A stretch of 64,000 nt of DNA from Streptomyces luteogriseus (lineage in GTDB: Bacteria > Actinomycetota > Actinomycetes > Streptomycetales > Streptomycetaceae), in the NCBI RefSeq assembly GCF_014205055.1, contig NZ_JACHMS010000001.1, positions 1,488,001-1,552,000 on the forward strand, read 5' to 3'. This document shows, one piece after another, positions 50,777 to 59,926 of the stretch. The notes below the pieces were generated by a model, which was given only the letters and a program-made list of their open reading frames with translations, was not told the origin of the DNA and searched no databases. The position numbers were made by a program, and so were the translations under genes. Within the stretch, counting starts at the first letter, position 1. Each line of letters opens with the position of its first letter.

Positions 50777-51985
50777 ATGGAGTTCCGGCAGTCGAGCAAG
50801 CTCAGCGAGGTCTGTTACGAGATCCGCGGCCCGGTCATCGAGCAGGCCAACGCGCTGGAGGAGGCGGGCCACAGTGTGCTGCGCCTGAACACCGGCAATC
50901 CCGCGCTCTTCGGGTTCGAGGCGCCGGAGGAGATCCTCCAGGACATGATCCGGATGCTGCCGCAGGCGCACGGCTACACCGATTCACGCGGCATCCTCTC
51001 CGCCCGCCGCGCCGTGGCCCAGCGGTACCAGACGCTCGGCCTGGAGGTCGGCGTCGACGACGTCTTCCTCGGCAACGGCGTCTCGGAGCTGGTGTCGATG
51101 GCCGTGCAGGCGCTGATCGAGGACGGCGACGAGATCCTCATCCCCGCCCCGGACTTCCCCCTCTGGACAGCGGTCACGACGCTCGCCGGCGGCAAGGCCG
51201 TCCACTACCTGTGCGACGAGCAGGCCGACTGGTACCCCGACCTCGACGACATGGCGTCGAAGATCACCGACCGTACGAAGGCGGTCGTGATCATCAACCC
51301 GAACAACCCCACCGGCGCGGTCTACCCCAAGGAGATCGTCGAGGGCATCCTCGACCTCGCCCGGCGGCACGGCCTCATGGTCTTCGCCGACGAGATCTAC
51401 GACCAGATCCTCTACGACGACGCCGTGCACCACTCGGCCGCGGCCCTCGCCCCCGACCTCGTGGTCCTCACCTTCTGCGGCCTGTCCAAGACCTACCGCG
51501 TGGCGGGCTTCCGCTCCGGCTGGCTGGTGGTCACGGGCCCGCGGCAGCACGCCAGGGACTACCTGGAGGGCCTCACCATGCTGGCCTCCATGCGGCTGTG
51601 CGCCAACGCGCCCGCGCAGTACGCCATCCAGGCCGCGCTCGGCGGCCGGCAGTCCATCCGCGAGCTGACCGCGCCCGGCGGCCGGCTGCACGAACAGCGC
51701 ACCGTGGCCTGGGAGAAGCTGAACGAGATCCCCGGTGTGACCTGTGTGAAGCCGAAGGGCTCGCTCTACGCCTTCCCGCGTCTCGACCCCAAGGTCCACC
51801 AGATCCACGACGACGAGAAGTTCGTCCTGGACCTGCTGCTGCGGGAGAAGATCCAGGTCGTCCAGGGCACCGGCTTCAACTGGCCGACGCCGGACCACTT
51901 CCGCATCCTGACGCTGCCCCACGCGGAGGACCTGGAGGCGGCGATCGGCCGGATCGGGCGGTTCCTCGGCGGATACCGGCAGTAA
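50777..51985 (+). CDS. PLP-dependent aminotransferase, fold type I (AlaA-like)
   Basis: 402 residues. Landmarks are GNPALFGFEAPEEI, GNGVSELVSMAVQALIEDGD, INPNNPTGAVYPKEI, FADEIYDQILYDD and the PLP lysine in GLSKTYRVAGFRSGW. The line of motifs resembles glutamate-pyruvate transaminase AlaA. It transfers amino groups between an amino acid (probably alanine) and 2-oxoglutarate. GAGGGGAAG precedes the ATG. It is divergent from an HxlR regulator over tandem operators. Confidence 0.9.
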   Translation: MEFRQSSKLSEVCYEIRGPVIEQANALEEAGHSVLRLNTGNPALFGFEAPEEILQDMIRMLPQAHGYTDSRGILSARRAVAQRYQTLGLEVGVDDVFLGNGVSELVSMAVQALIEDGDEILIPAPDFPLWTAVTTLAGGKAVHYLCDEQADWYPDLDDMASKITDRTKAVVIINPNNPTGAVYPKEIVEGILDLARRHGLMVFADEIYDQILYDDAVHHSAAALAPDLVVLTFCGLSKTYRVAGFRSGWLVVTGPRQHARDYLEGLTMLASMRLCANAPAQYAIQAALGGRQSIRELTAPGGRLHEQRTVAWEKLNEIPGVTCVKPKGSLYAFPRLDPKVHQIHDDEKFVLDLLLREKIQVVQGTGFNWPTPDHFRILTLPHAEDLEAAIGRIGRFLGGYRQ

Positions 51986-52126
51986 GGGCCGAGCGTTTCC
52001 CGCCGACCTGCGGGGACGGCCGGAAAGGGCCTTTGAGCCGGATGGAGGCCCTGAGCAGGGCGTGAGCGCCGCGCAACGGGGAACGTCGTCCTCGGTCCTT
52101 CCCCCAGGCAGGAGCGGAGACGAGTG

Positions 52127-52690
52127 ATGGCCACCACGCAGGGCGAAGCCCGATCCGGCACGGCACGACCGGCGGACCTCCGGCTGCCGGGCATCGTGCT
52201 CGGGGTCGGGATGGGCGGGTTCGCCGACGGCATCCTGTTGCACCAGCTGCTCCAGTGGCACCACATGCTCTCCAGCACCAACCAGGACCGCATCGGGGTG
52301 CGGTACTACAACCCCCACACCGTCTCCGGCCTGGAGATGAACACCCTGTGGGACGGCGTCTTCCACACCGTGTGCTGGCTCGCGGTCCTGCTCGGGCTGG
52401 CCGTGCTGTACACGCGGGTCACCCACGACCGGCGGCGGGTGTGGACCTCCCGGGTGCTGTGGGGCTGGATGCTCGTCGGCTGGGGCCTGTTCAACCTCGT
52501 GGAGGGCGTGCTGGACCATCACATTCTCGGCATCCACCACGTCCACGCCGGGGAGGGCCGGCTGTGGTGGGACATCGGCTTCCTCGTCCTGGGCGCCCTG
52601 CTGGTCACCGGCGGCCACCTGCTCCAGCGCGGCGGACAGTTCTTCGACCCCGGTGCACCTGCCGACCGGCATGAGGGCCTGCACGGCTGA
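52127..52690 (+). CDS. DUF2243 membrane protein
   Basis: 187 residues, four predicted membrane segments. LPGIVLGVGMGGFADGILLH opens the family. QWHHMLSS, TLWDGVFHTVCWLAVLLGL, VGWGLFNLVEGVLDHHILG and HHVHAG carry many conserved histidines, which suggests metal or heme binding. The protein overlaps the CtaG gene by TGATG, so the two are coupled. DUF2243/CtaG pairs are common in actinobacteria. Function unknown, probably linked to copper or cytochrome oxidase assembly. Confidence 0.88.
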   Translation: MATTQGEARSGTARPADLRLPGIVLGVGMGGFADGILLHQLLQWHHMLSSTNQDRIGVRYYNPHTVSGLEMNTLWDGVFHTVCWLAVLLGLAVLYTRVTHDRRRVWTSRVLWGWMLVGWGLFNLVEGVLDHHILGIHHVHAGEGRLWWDIGFLVLGALLVTGGHLLQRGGQFFDPGAPADRHEGLHG

Positions 52691-53553
52691 TGGGCCACCA
52701 TCTGCACGGGCACGGGCACGCCGCGGGCGGCGGCACCCCGGACTGGCTTCCGCCGGCGCTGATGCTGCTCGTCGCCTCCGGTGTCTACCTGCTGCTCGTC
52801 CGCCGGGCACGCCACCGCCATCCGGTCCTCGGCTGGAGCCGGTGGCGGACCGGCTGCTTCCTGGGCGGGATCGTCCTGCTCGGTGTCGCGCTCCTGCCGC
52901 CCGTGGCCCCCTTCGCCCACGCGGACTTCCGCGGGCACATGGTCCAGCACCTCCTCATCGGCATGTACGCGCCGCTCGCCCTGGTCCTGGCCGCCCCCGT
53001 CACACTCCTGCTGCGCACCCTGCCCGCATCCGGGGGCCGTCGCCTGACCGCGGTGCTGCACAGTCCGCCCGCCCGTGTGATCGCCCACCCGGCGGTCGCG
53101 CTGGCGCTCTCCACGGGCGGCCTCGCGGTGCTGTACTTCACTCCTCTGTACAACGCGATCACGGCCGACCCGGCAGCGCACTGGCTGCTGCACGCGCACT
53201 TCCTGCTCTCCGGATGCCTGTTCGCCCATGTCATCGCCGGCCCCGACCCCGCCCCGGACCGGCCGGGAGTCAGGGCCAGGCTGGTCTACCTCGGCGTCGC
53301 GGTCGCGGCGCACGCCGTGATCTCCCAGTTGATGTACGGCGGTTTCTGGGCCGACATCCACGCGCCGATCGACCAGGTGCGGGGCGGCGCCGAGATCATG
53401 TACTACGGCGGCGACCTGGCCGAGTTGCTGCTGGCCGCCGCGTCGGTGGCCACCTGGCGGCCCGAGCGGCGGGGCGCGGTGGGCCGGGGGGCGGCGGGCC
53501 GGAGCGCTGGGCGGGGAGTCGCGCGGGCCCGGAATGTCAGTGGCGGGTCGTAG
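52690..53553 (+). CDS. cytochrome c oxidase assembly protein, CtaG/Caa3 type
   Basis: 287 residues, about seven membrane segments. The N terminus is His-rich (MGHHLHGHGHAAGGG), a likely copper-binding tail. HADFRGHMVQHLLIGMYAPL, HWLLHAHFLLSGCLFAHVIAG and YYGGDLAELLLAA match the CtaG_2 family. It helps deliver copper to the CuB site of aa3-type oxidase. It is coupled to the DUF2243 gene upstream. The C-terminal tail is low-complexity Gly/Arg/Ala. Confidence 0.88.
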   Translation: MGHHLHGHGHAAGGGTPDWLPPALMLLVASGVYLLLVRRARHRHPVLGWSRWRTGCFLGGIVLLGVALLPPVAPFAHADFRGHMVQHLLIGMYAPLALVLAAPVTLLLRTLPASGGRRLTAVLHSPPARVIAHPAVALALSTGGLAVLYFTPLYNAITADPAAHWLLHAHFLLSGCLFAHVIAGPDPAPDRPGVRARLVYLGVAVAAHAVISQLMYGGFWADIHAPIDQVRGGAEIMYYGGDLAELLLAAASVATWRPERRGAVGRGAAGRSAGRGVARARNVSGGS

Positions 53554-53623
53554 CCTTCGAGCAGGTGGGGCGCGGAGCCCCGCAGACCCCCGGGGCCCGT
53601 CGCAGGCCGGAGAGGAGCACGCC

Positions 53624-54259
53624 GTGACCCGACCGCCGACCGCCGCGCAGCGGCGTGTCATCGACGCCGCCGACCCCGTCACCGGGCGGCTCCGGGGCAC
53701 GGAGTCGCAGCTCACTGCACTGGTGAAGCGGGGTCTCGCCTTCCGCCACCCCCGCCCGCCGCACGATCACTTCCTGACGCCGGAAGGGCACCGGGTACGG
53801 CAGGGCATCACGCAGGTGCCCGAGCCGGAGGGGTCCGTGGATGCTCCCGCCTCGACGGGGGTGTTCGCCGCGCGCGTCGGCGGGGAGGAGGCCGCCGCGG
53901 ATGCCTCGCCCGCCCGGCGCCGAGAGGTGCAAAGCGCCTGGCAGGGGCTTCTGGAGCTGCGCCGGATGACCAACCCGGGCGGGGATGTGGACCGGCCGTG
54001 CGGGTGGGAGCGTACGCATCTGGTGCGGGCCGCCGCGCTGGCGCTGGAGGCGGCCGGGCACGATCCGGCGGGGCGGGAGGGCCCGGGATATCGCGTGCGG
54101 GAGACCCCGCAGCCGGAGGCCGTCGCCGTCCACGAGCCGGACGGCGAGGCGCTGCGGGCCTGCGCGGCCACCCTGGAAGGGGCAGGCTGGCAGGTGAGCG
54201 AGCACCGCGAGCCACGCGGCGGGACCCGGTATCTGCTGGCTTCGCCACGCCGGACGTAA
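53624..54259 (+). CDS. conserved hypothetical protein
   Basis: 211 residues from a GTG with GAGAGGAG upstream. The N-terminal part has TAAQRRVIDAADPVTGRLRG and GLAFRHPRPPHDHFLTPEGH, which resembles winged-helix-like streptomycete proteins that end in -LTPAG/EGHR. The C-terminal half (ALALEAAGHDPAG, VHEPDGEALRACAATLEGAG) looks like a small alpha/beta domain. It is not assigned to a family. It lies 70 bp downstream of ctaG on the same strand. Confidence 0.65.
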   Translation: MTRPPTAAQRRVIDAADPVTGRLRGTESQLTALVKRGLAFRHPRPPHDHFLTPEGHRVRQGITQVPEPEGSVDAPASTGVFAARVGGEEAAADASPARRREVQSAWQGLLELRRMTNPGGDVDRPCGWERTHLVRAAALALEAAGHDPAGREGPGYRVRETPQPEAVAVHEPDGEALRACAATLEGAGWQVSEHREPRGGTRYLLASPRRT

Positions 54260-54338
54260 TGGGCATGCCAAGATCGGTGGATCGTTGTGCGGTGCACGAG
54301 AGTCCGGTGTGAGAGATCCGGCGCGAGAAGGGAAACCC

Positions 54339-54761
54339 GTGAGCAAGCCGTTTTCCGTCCCTGTGACCGTCCGTGGGTACGAGACCGACGTCCAGGGGCA
54401 CCTCAACCAGGCGGTGTACCTGAACTACGCGGAGCACGCCCGCTGGTCGCTGCTCCACGCCGCCGGCATCAGCCAGGCCGCGCTCATCGGCGGCGGCGTG
54501 GGTCCGGTCGCCCTGGAGACGACCATCCGCTACAAGCGCGAGCTCCTCGCGGGTGACGAGGTCGAGGTGACGTGCGCCTTCGAGTGGGGCGGCGGCAAGA
54601 CGTTCCGGATCGAACAGAGCGTCCTGAAGGCCGACGGCTCGGTCGCCGCCGAGATCACGGCGGTCGGCGGCATCCTGGACCTGGAGCAGCGCAGACTGGT
54701 CGCCGACCCCGCGGAGGTCTTCAGGAAGCTGGCGGCGGATCCGGGCATGTTCGGGCTCTGA
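54339..54761 (+). CDS. acyl-CoA thioesterase, 4HBT hotdog fold
   Basis: 140 residues from a GTG. TVRGYETDVQGHLNQAVYLN is the YbgC/FadM-type active-site segment with Asp and His (the Asp is in YETDVQGH). The hotdog helix follows (YAEHARWSLLHAAGI), then ETTIRYKRELLAGDEVEVTC. It hydrolyses an acyl-CoA. AGAAGGGAAA precedes the start. The substrate is unknown. Confidence 0.88.
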   Translation: MSKPFSVPVTVRGYETDVQGHLNQAVYLNYAEHARWSLLHAAGISQAALIGGGVGPVALETTIRYKRELLAGDEVEVTCAFEWGGGKTFRIEQSVLKADGSVAAEITAVGGILDLEQRRLVADPAEVFRKLAADPGMFGL

Positions 54762-55312
54762 GCGGCGTCGCGCCAGATCGTCATGTCCATCGTGAGGGCA
54801 GCGAGTTCCGGCAGCGCGGTCGACTTCGTCGTGAGCACGAGCAGGGCGAGACGCCCTCATCGGTGAACATCGGCACGGACACGCTGGTGTCGCTCTCCAG
54901 CGCGCAGTCGGTGTCCTCGCAGTCGAAGCGGATGTCGCCCTTGCGGTCCTCGCGCTGGAACGGCTCTTCGCCTCAGCGAGCTCTTCGCGTCCGGCCTCTG
55001 GAGAGCGAGGCTGCGGCCGGATGGCGGGACAGCCTGCCGACCGTGGCGGCCGCCCGTGCCGACCGCGGCGATCTCTCGGTCGCGCTCATCCGCCGTACGG
55101 CGTCGTCGCCGGGGCCGCCACCCCGGGCGCGCCCGCAGACACCGCTGCTCTGGCGGCCGCGCTGCGCCCATGGCTCGGCGAACCGCACACGGATGACGAA
55201 CGGCCAACAAGGTGAACCTGGTCATCCTGCAGGCAGGAAAAGCACCGGACAACGCACAGGGGAGGTCTGATGGTGCGCGATCCACTCAAACGTCCGAGGA
55301 GCAGGAACGACG
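54762..55312. other. gene-free stretch with decayed coding sequence
   Basis: No intact gene spans these 551 bp. On the minus strand (about 54965-54840), DRKGDIRFDCEDTDCALES and VSVPMFTDEG have strong coding character. On the plus strand, WRDSLPTVAAARADRGDL and then, in another frame, ADTAALAAALRPWLGEPH with a stop at 55215 look like the broken end of a gene. Neither set forms a full frame. The region is probably a deletion scar or remnants of two former genes. Confidence 0.45.
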
Positions 55313-56809
55313 ATGGCAACCGATCCGACAATCGCCCAGGTGACCATGACCCTGGCTGCCCTCGCAGCCACCGGGGCCACCCCACGTCCGTCCGGGGAAA
55401 CCCCGATCCAACAGACCGAACGGATCATCACCGGCATCAACGCGCAACTGAGCGATCCCCGCCTTGCGACGCAGGGCGCGTGGAAGCTGGTGTGGCTCGC
55501 CCTGAGCGACGCCAACGCCAATATGGCCTACATCGCCCGGAGCACCAACGGCTCGAACGAGTTCGCCGTGGTCGCTCGCGGAACGGACGCCGATCTGACC
55601 GACATCCTCGAGGACCTCGACGTCGGCACAGTCGTCCCGTTCCCCGAGAGCGGATCGCCGAAGCCCGTCGTTTCCAAGGGAGCCATGGACGCGTTCCAAC
55701 GGGTGGTCAACGCCCGCTCGATCGCCTCACCCTCCCCGAACGTCACGCTCGCTCAGGCGCTCGCCGCCGCGCTCAACGCGGCACCCTCCTCGCCGCGGCC
55801 GACCGTCTATCTGACCGGTCACAGCCTGGGCGGTTGCATCGCCACCATGCTCGCGCCGTACCTGCAGGCACAGACCTGGAAGAATCAGCCGCAGTTCGCG
55901 GTGATCACCTATGCCGCTCCCACCGCCGGCGTGCAGAGCTTCGCCGACTACTTCGACTCCCTGCCGTGGGTCATCGACGAGCGCCACAACAACGCCTACG
56001 ACCTGGTACCGCACGCGTGGGCCGATCTCGACACCGCCGCCGGCTGGTACCCGAGCCCGGGACCGCAGGCGACCGAGGAAGTGAAGCTGCTCATCGGGGC
56101 GATCTCCAAGCGCACCAAGGGCAACGTCTACGTCCAGCCCGGCACGCTCTTCCCGATGAACACCGGATACACGAGCCTTGCCAAGAACCTGGTCAACAAG
56201 ACCACCCAGGACTTCCTCGGCCAGGTCGCCTTCCAGCACGCCAACTCCACCTACCTGGGCCTGGTGGGGGCGCCTGCCGTTCCTTCCGGGCCGGTGGTGA
56301 CCGACGTGACCCCCACCTTCGGCGCACCAGGCGCCACGGTGACCATCAACGGCAGCGGTTTCAGTCCGGACAGCATGGTCGACTTCGGCCACGTCGCCTG
56401 CACCACGCTCAACATCGACCCCTCCGGCCTCAGGATCACCGCCAAGGTCCCCAACGGAACAGGCGTCGTCCACGTCCGCGTCACCAACACCCTCGGCACC
56501 TCCCCGGCGGTCGCGATGGGGCAGTTCGCCTATGGCGGACCCGCACCCGTGGTGGTCAGTGCGGTCAGCCCGACCAGCGGAAAGGCCGGCACCTCGATCA
56601 CCATCAGCGGCTCGGGCTTCGCCGGTGGCGCCACCGTGCACTTCAAGGACAAGGCATCCGATTCGGTCAAGTTCGTCTCCACCGGCCAGATCACCGCAAC
56701 CGCGCCCGGTCAGCTCGACGACAACCAGACGGTGAACATCACCGTGACGGTCGGCCAGGCCACCTCTCCCACCAGCCCGGCCGACGAGTTCACCTACACC
56801 GGACGGTAG
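55313..56809 (+). CDS. class-3 lipase-like hydrolase with two IPT/TIG domains
   Basis: 498 residues. The alpha/beta-hydrolase part (1-325) has the nucleophile elbow GHSLGG and MAYIARSTNGSNEFAVVARG, as in fungal-type (class 3) lipases. Two IPT/TIG immunoglobulin-like repeats follow (about 328-410: VTPTFGAPGATVTINGSGF; and 413-497: VSPTSGKAGTSITISGSGF). No signal peptide is visible at the N terminus, so export by Sec is doubtful, although TIG domains are usually extracellular. Codon use is less extreme than in its neighbours. It follows a decayed stretch and may be a recent arrival. Confidence 0.82.
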   Translation: MATDPTIAQVTMTLAALAATGATPRPSGETPIQQTERIITGINAQLSDPRLATQGAWKLVWLALSDANANMAYIARSTNGSNEFAVVARGTDADLTDILEDLDVGTVVPFPESGSPKPVVSKGAMDAFQRVVNARSIASPSPNVTLAQALAAALNAAPSSPRPTVYLTGHSLGGCIATMLAPYLQAQTWKNQPQFAVITYAAPTAGVQSFADYFDSLPWVIDERHNNAYDLVPHAWADLDTAAGWYPSPGPQATEEVKLLIGAISKRTKGNVYVQPGTLFPMNTGYTSLAKNLVNKTTQDFLGQVAFQHANSTYLGLVGAPAVPSGPVVTDVTPTFGAPGATVTINGSGFSPDSMVDFGHVACTTLNIDPSGLRITAKVPNGTGVVHVRVTNTLGTSPAVAMGQFAYGGPAPVVVSAVSPTSGKAGTSITISGSGFAGGATVHFKDKASDSVKFVSTGQITATAPGQLDDNQTVNITVTVGQATSPTSPADEFTYTGR

Positions 56810-56835
56810 CGTCCGCACGCCCCGTATCGGTGGGC

Positions 56836-58224
56836 TCAGGACGCGGCCGGAGCTTTCGGCACGCCCGTGATCTCCTCGCCCGCCTCCATCGGGTGGGTCA
56901 CGTCGTGGGCGTCGCGGCCGCCGCGGCCCAGGTGGTTGAAGACCAGGTTCAGCAGGACCGCGGCCACACAGCCCGTCGAGATGCCGGAGTCCAGGACGAT
57001 CCTGGCCGTCTCCGGGAAGGCGTGGTAGAACTCCGGCGCCGTGATGGGGATGATGCCGACGGCCAGGGAGACGGCCACGATCAGGACGTTGTTGTCCTTG
57101 TCCAGGGCGGCCCGGACGAGGGTCTGGATGCCGCTGGCGGCGACCGAGCCGAACAGGACCACGCCCGCCCCGCCGAGCACCGGGCGCGGTACGACGGCGA
57201 TCAGCGAGGCCGCCATCGGGCACAGGCCCATCAGCACCAGGAACCCGCCGCCCGCGGCGACGACGTACCGGCTGCGGATCTTCGTCATGGCGACCAGGCC
57301 GATGTTCTGCGCGAAGGCGCTGCACATGAAGCCGTTGAAGAGGGGGCTGACCGCCGAGCCGAGGGTGTCGGCGCGCAGGCCGGCCGCGATGGTCCGCTCG
57401 TCGGCGGGGCGCTCGACGATCTCGCCCAACGCCAGCATGTCGGCGGTCGATTCGGTCATCGACACCACCATCACCACGCACATCGAGATGATCGCGGCGA
57501 GCTGGAACTGCGGGGCGCCGAAGTGGAACGGCGTGGGGAAGCCGATGACGGCGGCGTCCGCGACGGGGCCGAAGTCCGTGGCGCCGAACGGGATCGCGAT
57601 CAGCGTGCCGATCACGAGGCCGAGCAGCACGGCGATCTGCTTGACGAAGCCGGTGGTGAAGCGGCGCAGCAGCAGCACGATCAGCAGGGTGACGGCGGCC
57701 AGGCCGAGGTTGGTGGCCGAGCCGTAGTCGTGTGCCGCCGGGTTCGGCCCCTGTGCCCAGCCGAAGGCGACCGGCAGCAGCGATATGCCGATCAGGGTGA
57801 TGACGGTGCCCGTGACCACGGGCGGGAAGAAGCGGATCGCCTTGCAGAAGACGGGGGCCGCCAGGAAGCCGAGGAGTCCGGCGACGATGACCGCGCCGAA
57901 GATGACGGGCAGGGCGTCGGACTTGTCCTCGGTGGAGGCGACGATGGCGGTCATCGGGGCGACACCGGCGAAGGTGACGCCGTTGACGAACGGCAGCCGG
58001 GCGCCGATCTTCCAGATGCCGAGGGTCTGCAGGAAGGTGGCGAGGCCCGCGGTGAACAGGCAGGCGCCGGTGAGGAAGGTCAGGTCGGTGGCGGAGAGGC
58101 CGATGGCCGCGCCGACGATCAGGGGCGGGGCGACGACGCCCGCGTACATGGCGGCCACGTGCTGCAGGCCGGTCGTCGCCATCTTGAGCGCGGGGAGTTT
58201 TTCGTCAACGGGGTGGTCGGCCAC
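56836..58224 (-). CDS. xanthine/urate permease, NCS2 family
   Basis: 462 residues from a GTG with GGAGGG upstream, about 12-14 membrane segments. LQHVAAMYAGVVAPPLIVGA opens the family, and QFQLAAIISMCVVMVVSMTE with the family Glu (TESTADMLALGEIV) carries the binding signature. FNGFMCSAFAQNIGLVAMTK matches the downstream substrate-binding helix. It imports xanthine, urate or a related purine. It is last in the purine gene run after the deaminase gene (214-bp gap). Confidence 0.9.
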   Translation of the reverse strand: MADHPVDEKLPALKMATTGLQHVAAMYAGVVAPPLIVGAAIGLSATDLTFLTGACLFTAGLATFLQTLGIWKIGARLPFVNGVTFAGVAPMTAIVASTEDKSDALPVIFGAVIVAGLLGFLAAPVFCKAIRFFPPVVTGTVITLIGISLLPVAFGWAQGPNPAAHDYGSATNLGLAAVTLLIVLLLRRFTTGFVKQIAVLLGLVIGTLIAIPFGATDFGPVADAAVIGFPTPFHFGAPQFQLAAIISMCVVMVVSMTESTADMLALGEIVERPADERTIAAGLRADTLGSAVSPLFNGFMCSAFAQNIGLVAMTKIRSRYVVAAGGGFLVLMGLCPMAASLIAVVPRPVLGGAGVVLFGSVAASGIQTLVRAALDKDNNVLIVAVSLAVGIIPITAPEFYHAFPETARIVLDSGISTGCVAAVLLNLVFNHLGRGGRDAHDVTHPMEAGEEITGVPKAPAAS

Positions 58225-58438
58225 AGCGGCGTCCCTCCGGTCGGTTACACGGCTGCGTCGGATCGCCGCCGTGGGTGTCAGGGAGGTGGTGCGGGTGGTC
58301 GTGCGGGACCAGGTGACGGGAGTGGCCGTTCCGGGGCGCACGCGTTCACGCGCACCCCGGAGACGACCGCCGTGGTCCCCGCTCGGGTCCACGGCCACCG
58401 GCCGGGAGCCGTCCCTCCCGGCCGGAGTATCCGGGTGT

Positions 58439-59818
58439 TCAGGCCTGCGCGGCGATCCTCGCCAGGCGCTGGGCCTCGTCCCGCGTGGCGCGGGCGATGG
58501 CGTCCTCGTCGGCCGTGAGCAGCCGCCCGTCCTCGACGATCTGCCGGCCGTCCACGAAGGAGGCGGTGACCGGGGCGGCCGCGCCGAAGACCAGGGCGGT
58601 GACCGGGTCGGCGATGGAGGCGTGGGCGAGGGTGTCCAGCTTCCACAGCACGAGGTCGGCGAGCTTGCCGGGCTCGAGGGACCCGGTCTCCGCGGCCCGG
58701 CCGAGGACCTGGGCGCCGCCGTAGGTGCCGAGGCGCAGGGCCTGACGGGCGTTCAGCGCTGCCTCCCGGTGGCCGCCGAGGCGGTTGATGAGGAGGGCGT
58801 TGCGCAGTTCGGTGTGGAGTTCGCCGGACTCGTTGGAGGCGGTGCCGTCGACGCCGAGGCCGACGGGGACGCCGGCCGCGAGCATGTCGGGGACGCGGGC
58901 GATCCCGGCGGCGAGGCGGGCGTTGGAGGACGGGCAGTGCGCGACGCCGGTGCGGGACCGGGCGAAGGCGGCGATGTCGGAGTCGTTCATGTGGACGCAG
59001 TGCGCCATCCACACGTCCTCGCCGAGCCATCCGGTGGACTCGAAGTAGTCGGTCGGGCCCATGCCGAACAGCTCGTGGCAGAACTTCTCCTCCTCCACGG
59101 TCTCCGAGCCATGGGTGTGCAGCCGGACGCCGAGGCGGCGGGCCAACTGGGCTCCGTCGCGCAGCAGTTCGGTGGAGACGGAGAAGGGCGAGCAAGGCGC
59201 GACGGCGATCTGGGTCATGGCGTCGAAGGAGGAGTCGTGGTGCTGCCGGACGGTCTCCTCGGTCGCGGCCAGCGCCCCGTCCAGGGTCTCGACGGCGAAG
59301 TCCGGGGGCAGGCCGCCGTCCTTCTCGCTGCGGTCCATGGAGCCGCGGGCGAGGGTGAAGCGGACGCCCATGTCGCGGGCGGCGCCGATGATGGCGCCGG
59401 AGAGGTCGCCGGAGCCCCGCGGGAAGACGTAGTGGTGGTCCATCGCGGTGGTGACGCCGCCGCGGGCCATCATCGCGAGCGAGCCCTGGGCGGCCGCGCG
59501 GACCATGGGCTCGTCGATGCGCGCCCAGGTCGGGTACAGCGCGACGAGCCAGTTGAAGAGGTTGTGGTCCGTGGCCAGGCCCCGGGTGATCCACTGGTAG
59601 AAGTGGTGGTGGGTGTTGATCAGGCCGGGGGTCACGAGGTGGCCGGAGGCGTCGATGCGGCGTGCGACGTTCTCCAGGCCCTCGGGGGCCCTGCCCGCTC
59701 CGAGGGACTCGATGCGGTTGCCGGCGAGGACCACGTGCCCGGAGGCGTACTCGGTGTCGTGTCCGTCGACGGTCGCGATCGCGCAGTTCTCGATGACGAT
59801 GCGCCGGTCTGCTGCCAT
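58439..59818 (-). CDS. 8-oxoguanine deaminase-like amidohydrolase
   Basis: 459 residues. The metal site is HHH in PGLINTHHHFYQWITRG, with further ligands in RLHTHGSETVEEE, WMAHCVHMND and the catalytic Asp in GLGVDGTASNES. It is closest to 8-oxoguanine deaminase / hydroxydechloroatrazine hydrolase-type proteins in gross layout. It deaminates a guanine-like purine, giving urate in the 8-oxoguanine case, so it feeds the urate oxidase encoded upstream. It lies downstream of uox, separated by a hairpin. Confidence 0.88.
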   Translation of the reverse strand: MAADRRIVIENCAIATVDGHDTEYASGHVVLAGNRIESLGAGRAPEGLENVARRIDASGHLVTPGLINTHHHFYQWITRGLATDHNLFNWLVALYPTWARIDEPMVRAAAQGSLAMMARGGVTTAMDHHYVFPRGSGDLSGAIIGAARDMGVRFTLARGSMDRSEKDGGLPPDFAVETLDGALAATEETVRQHHDSSFDAMTQIAVAPCSPFSVSTELLRDGAQLARRLGVRLHTHGSETVEEEKFCHELFGMGPTDYFESTGWLGEDVWMAHCVHMNDSDIAAFARSRTGVAHCPSSNARLAAGIARVPDMLAAGVPVGLGVDGTASNESGELHTELRNALLINRLGGHREAALNARQALRLGTYGGAQVLGRAAETGSLEPGKLADLVLWKLDTLAHASIADPVTALVFGAAAPVTASFVDGRQIVEDGRLLTADEDAIARATRDEAQRLARIAAQA

Positions 59819-59876
59819 GGTTCGTCCTTTGCGCTGTGATGGAGAGGGCACGGCAGGACCCCGGAAGTTTTGAGTG

Positions 59877-59908
59877 CCGTGGCCGGGAGAAGGGTTCCCC
59901 GGCCACGG
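59877..59908 (-). terminator. hairpin between urate oxidase and the deaminase gene
   Basis: CCGTGGCCGGG at 59877-59887 and CCCGGCCACGG at 59898-59908 form a perfect 11-bp stem with a 10-base loop, 18 bp after the uox stop. It would end or reduce readthrough into the deaminase and permease genes. Confidence 0.75.
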
Positions 59909-59926
59909 GTGCCGAAAGAGGGAACC

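Noticed and set aside
55270-58518. A 1082-residue plus-strand open frame
   Set aside because: It overlaps the lipase in a wrong frame and is antisense to the purine permease; composition is His/Arg/Gly-rich shadow.
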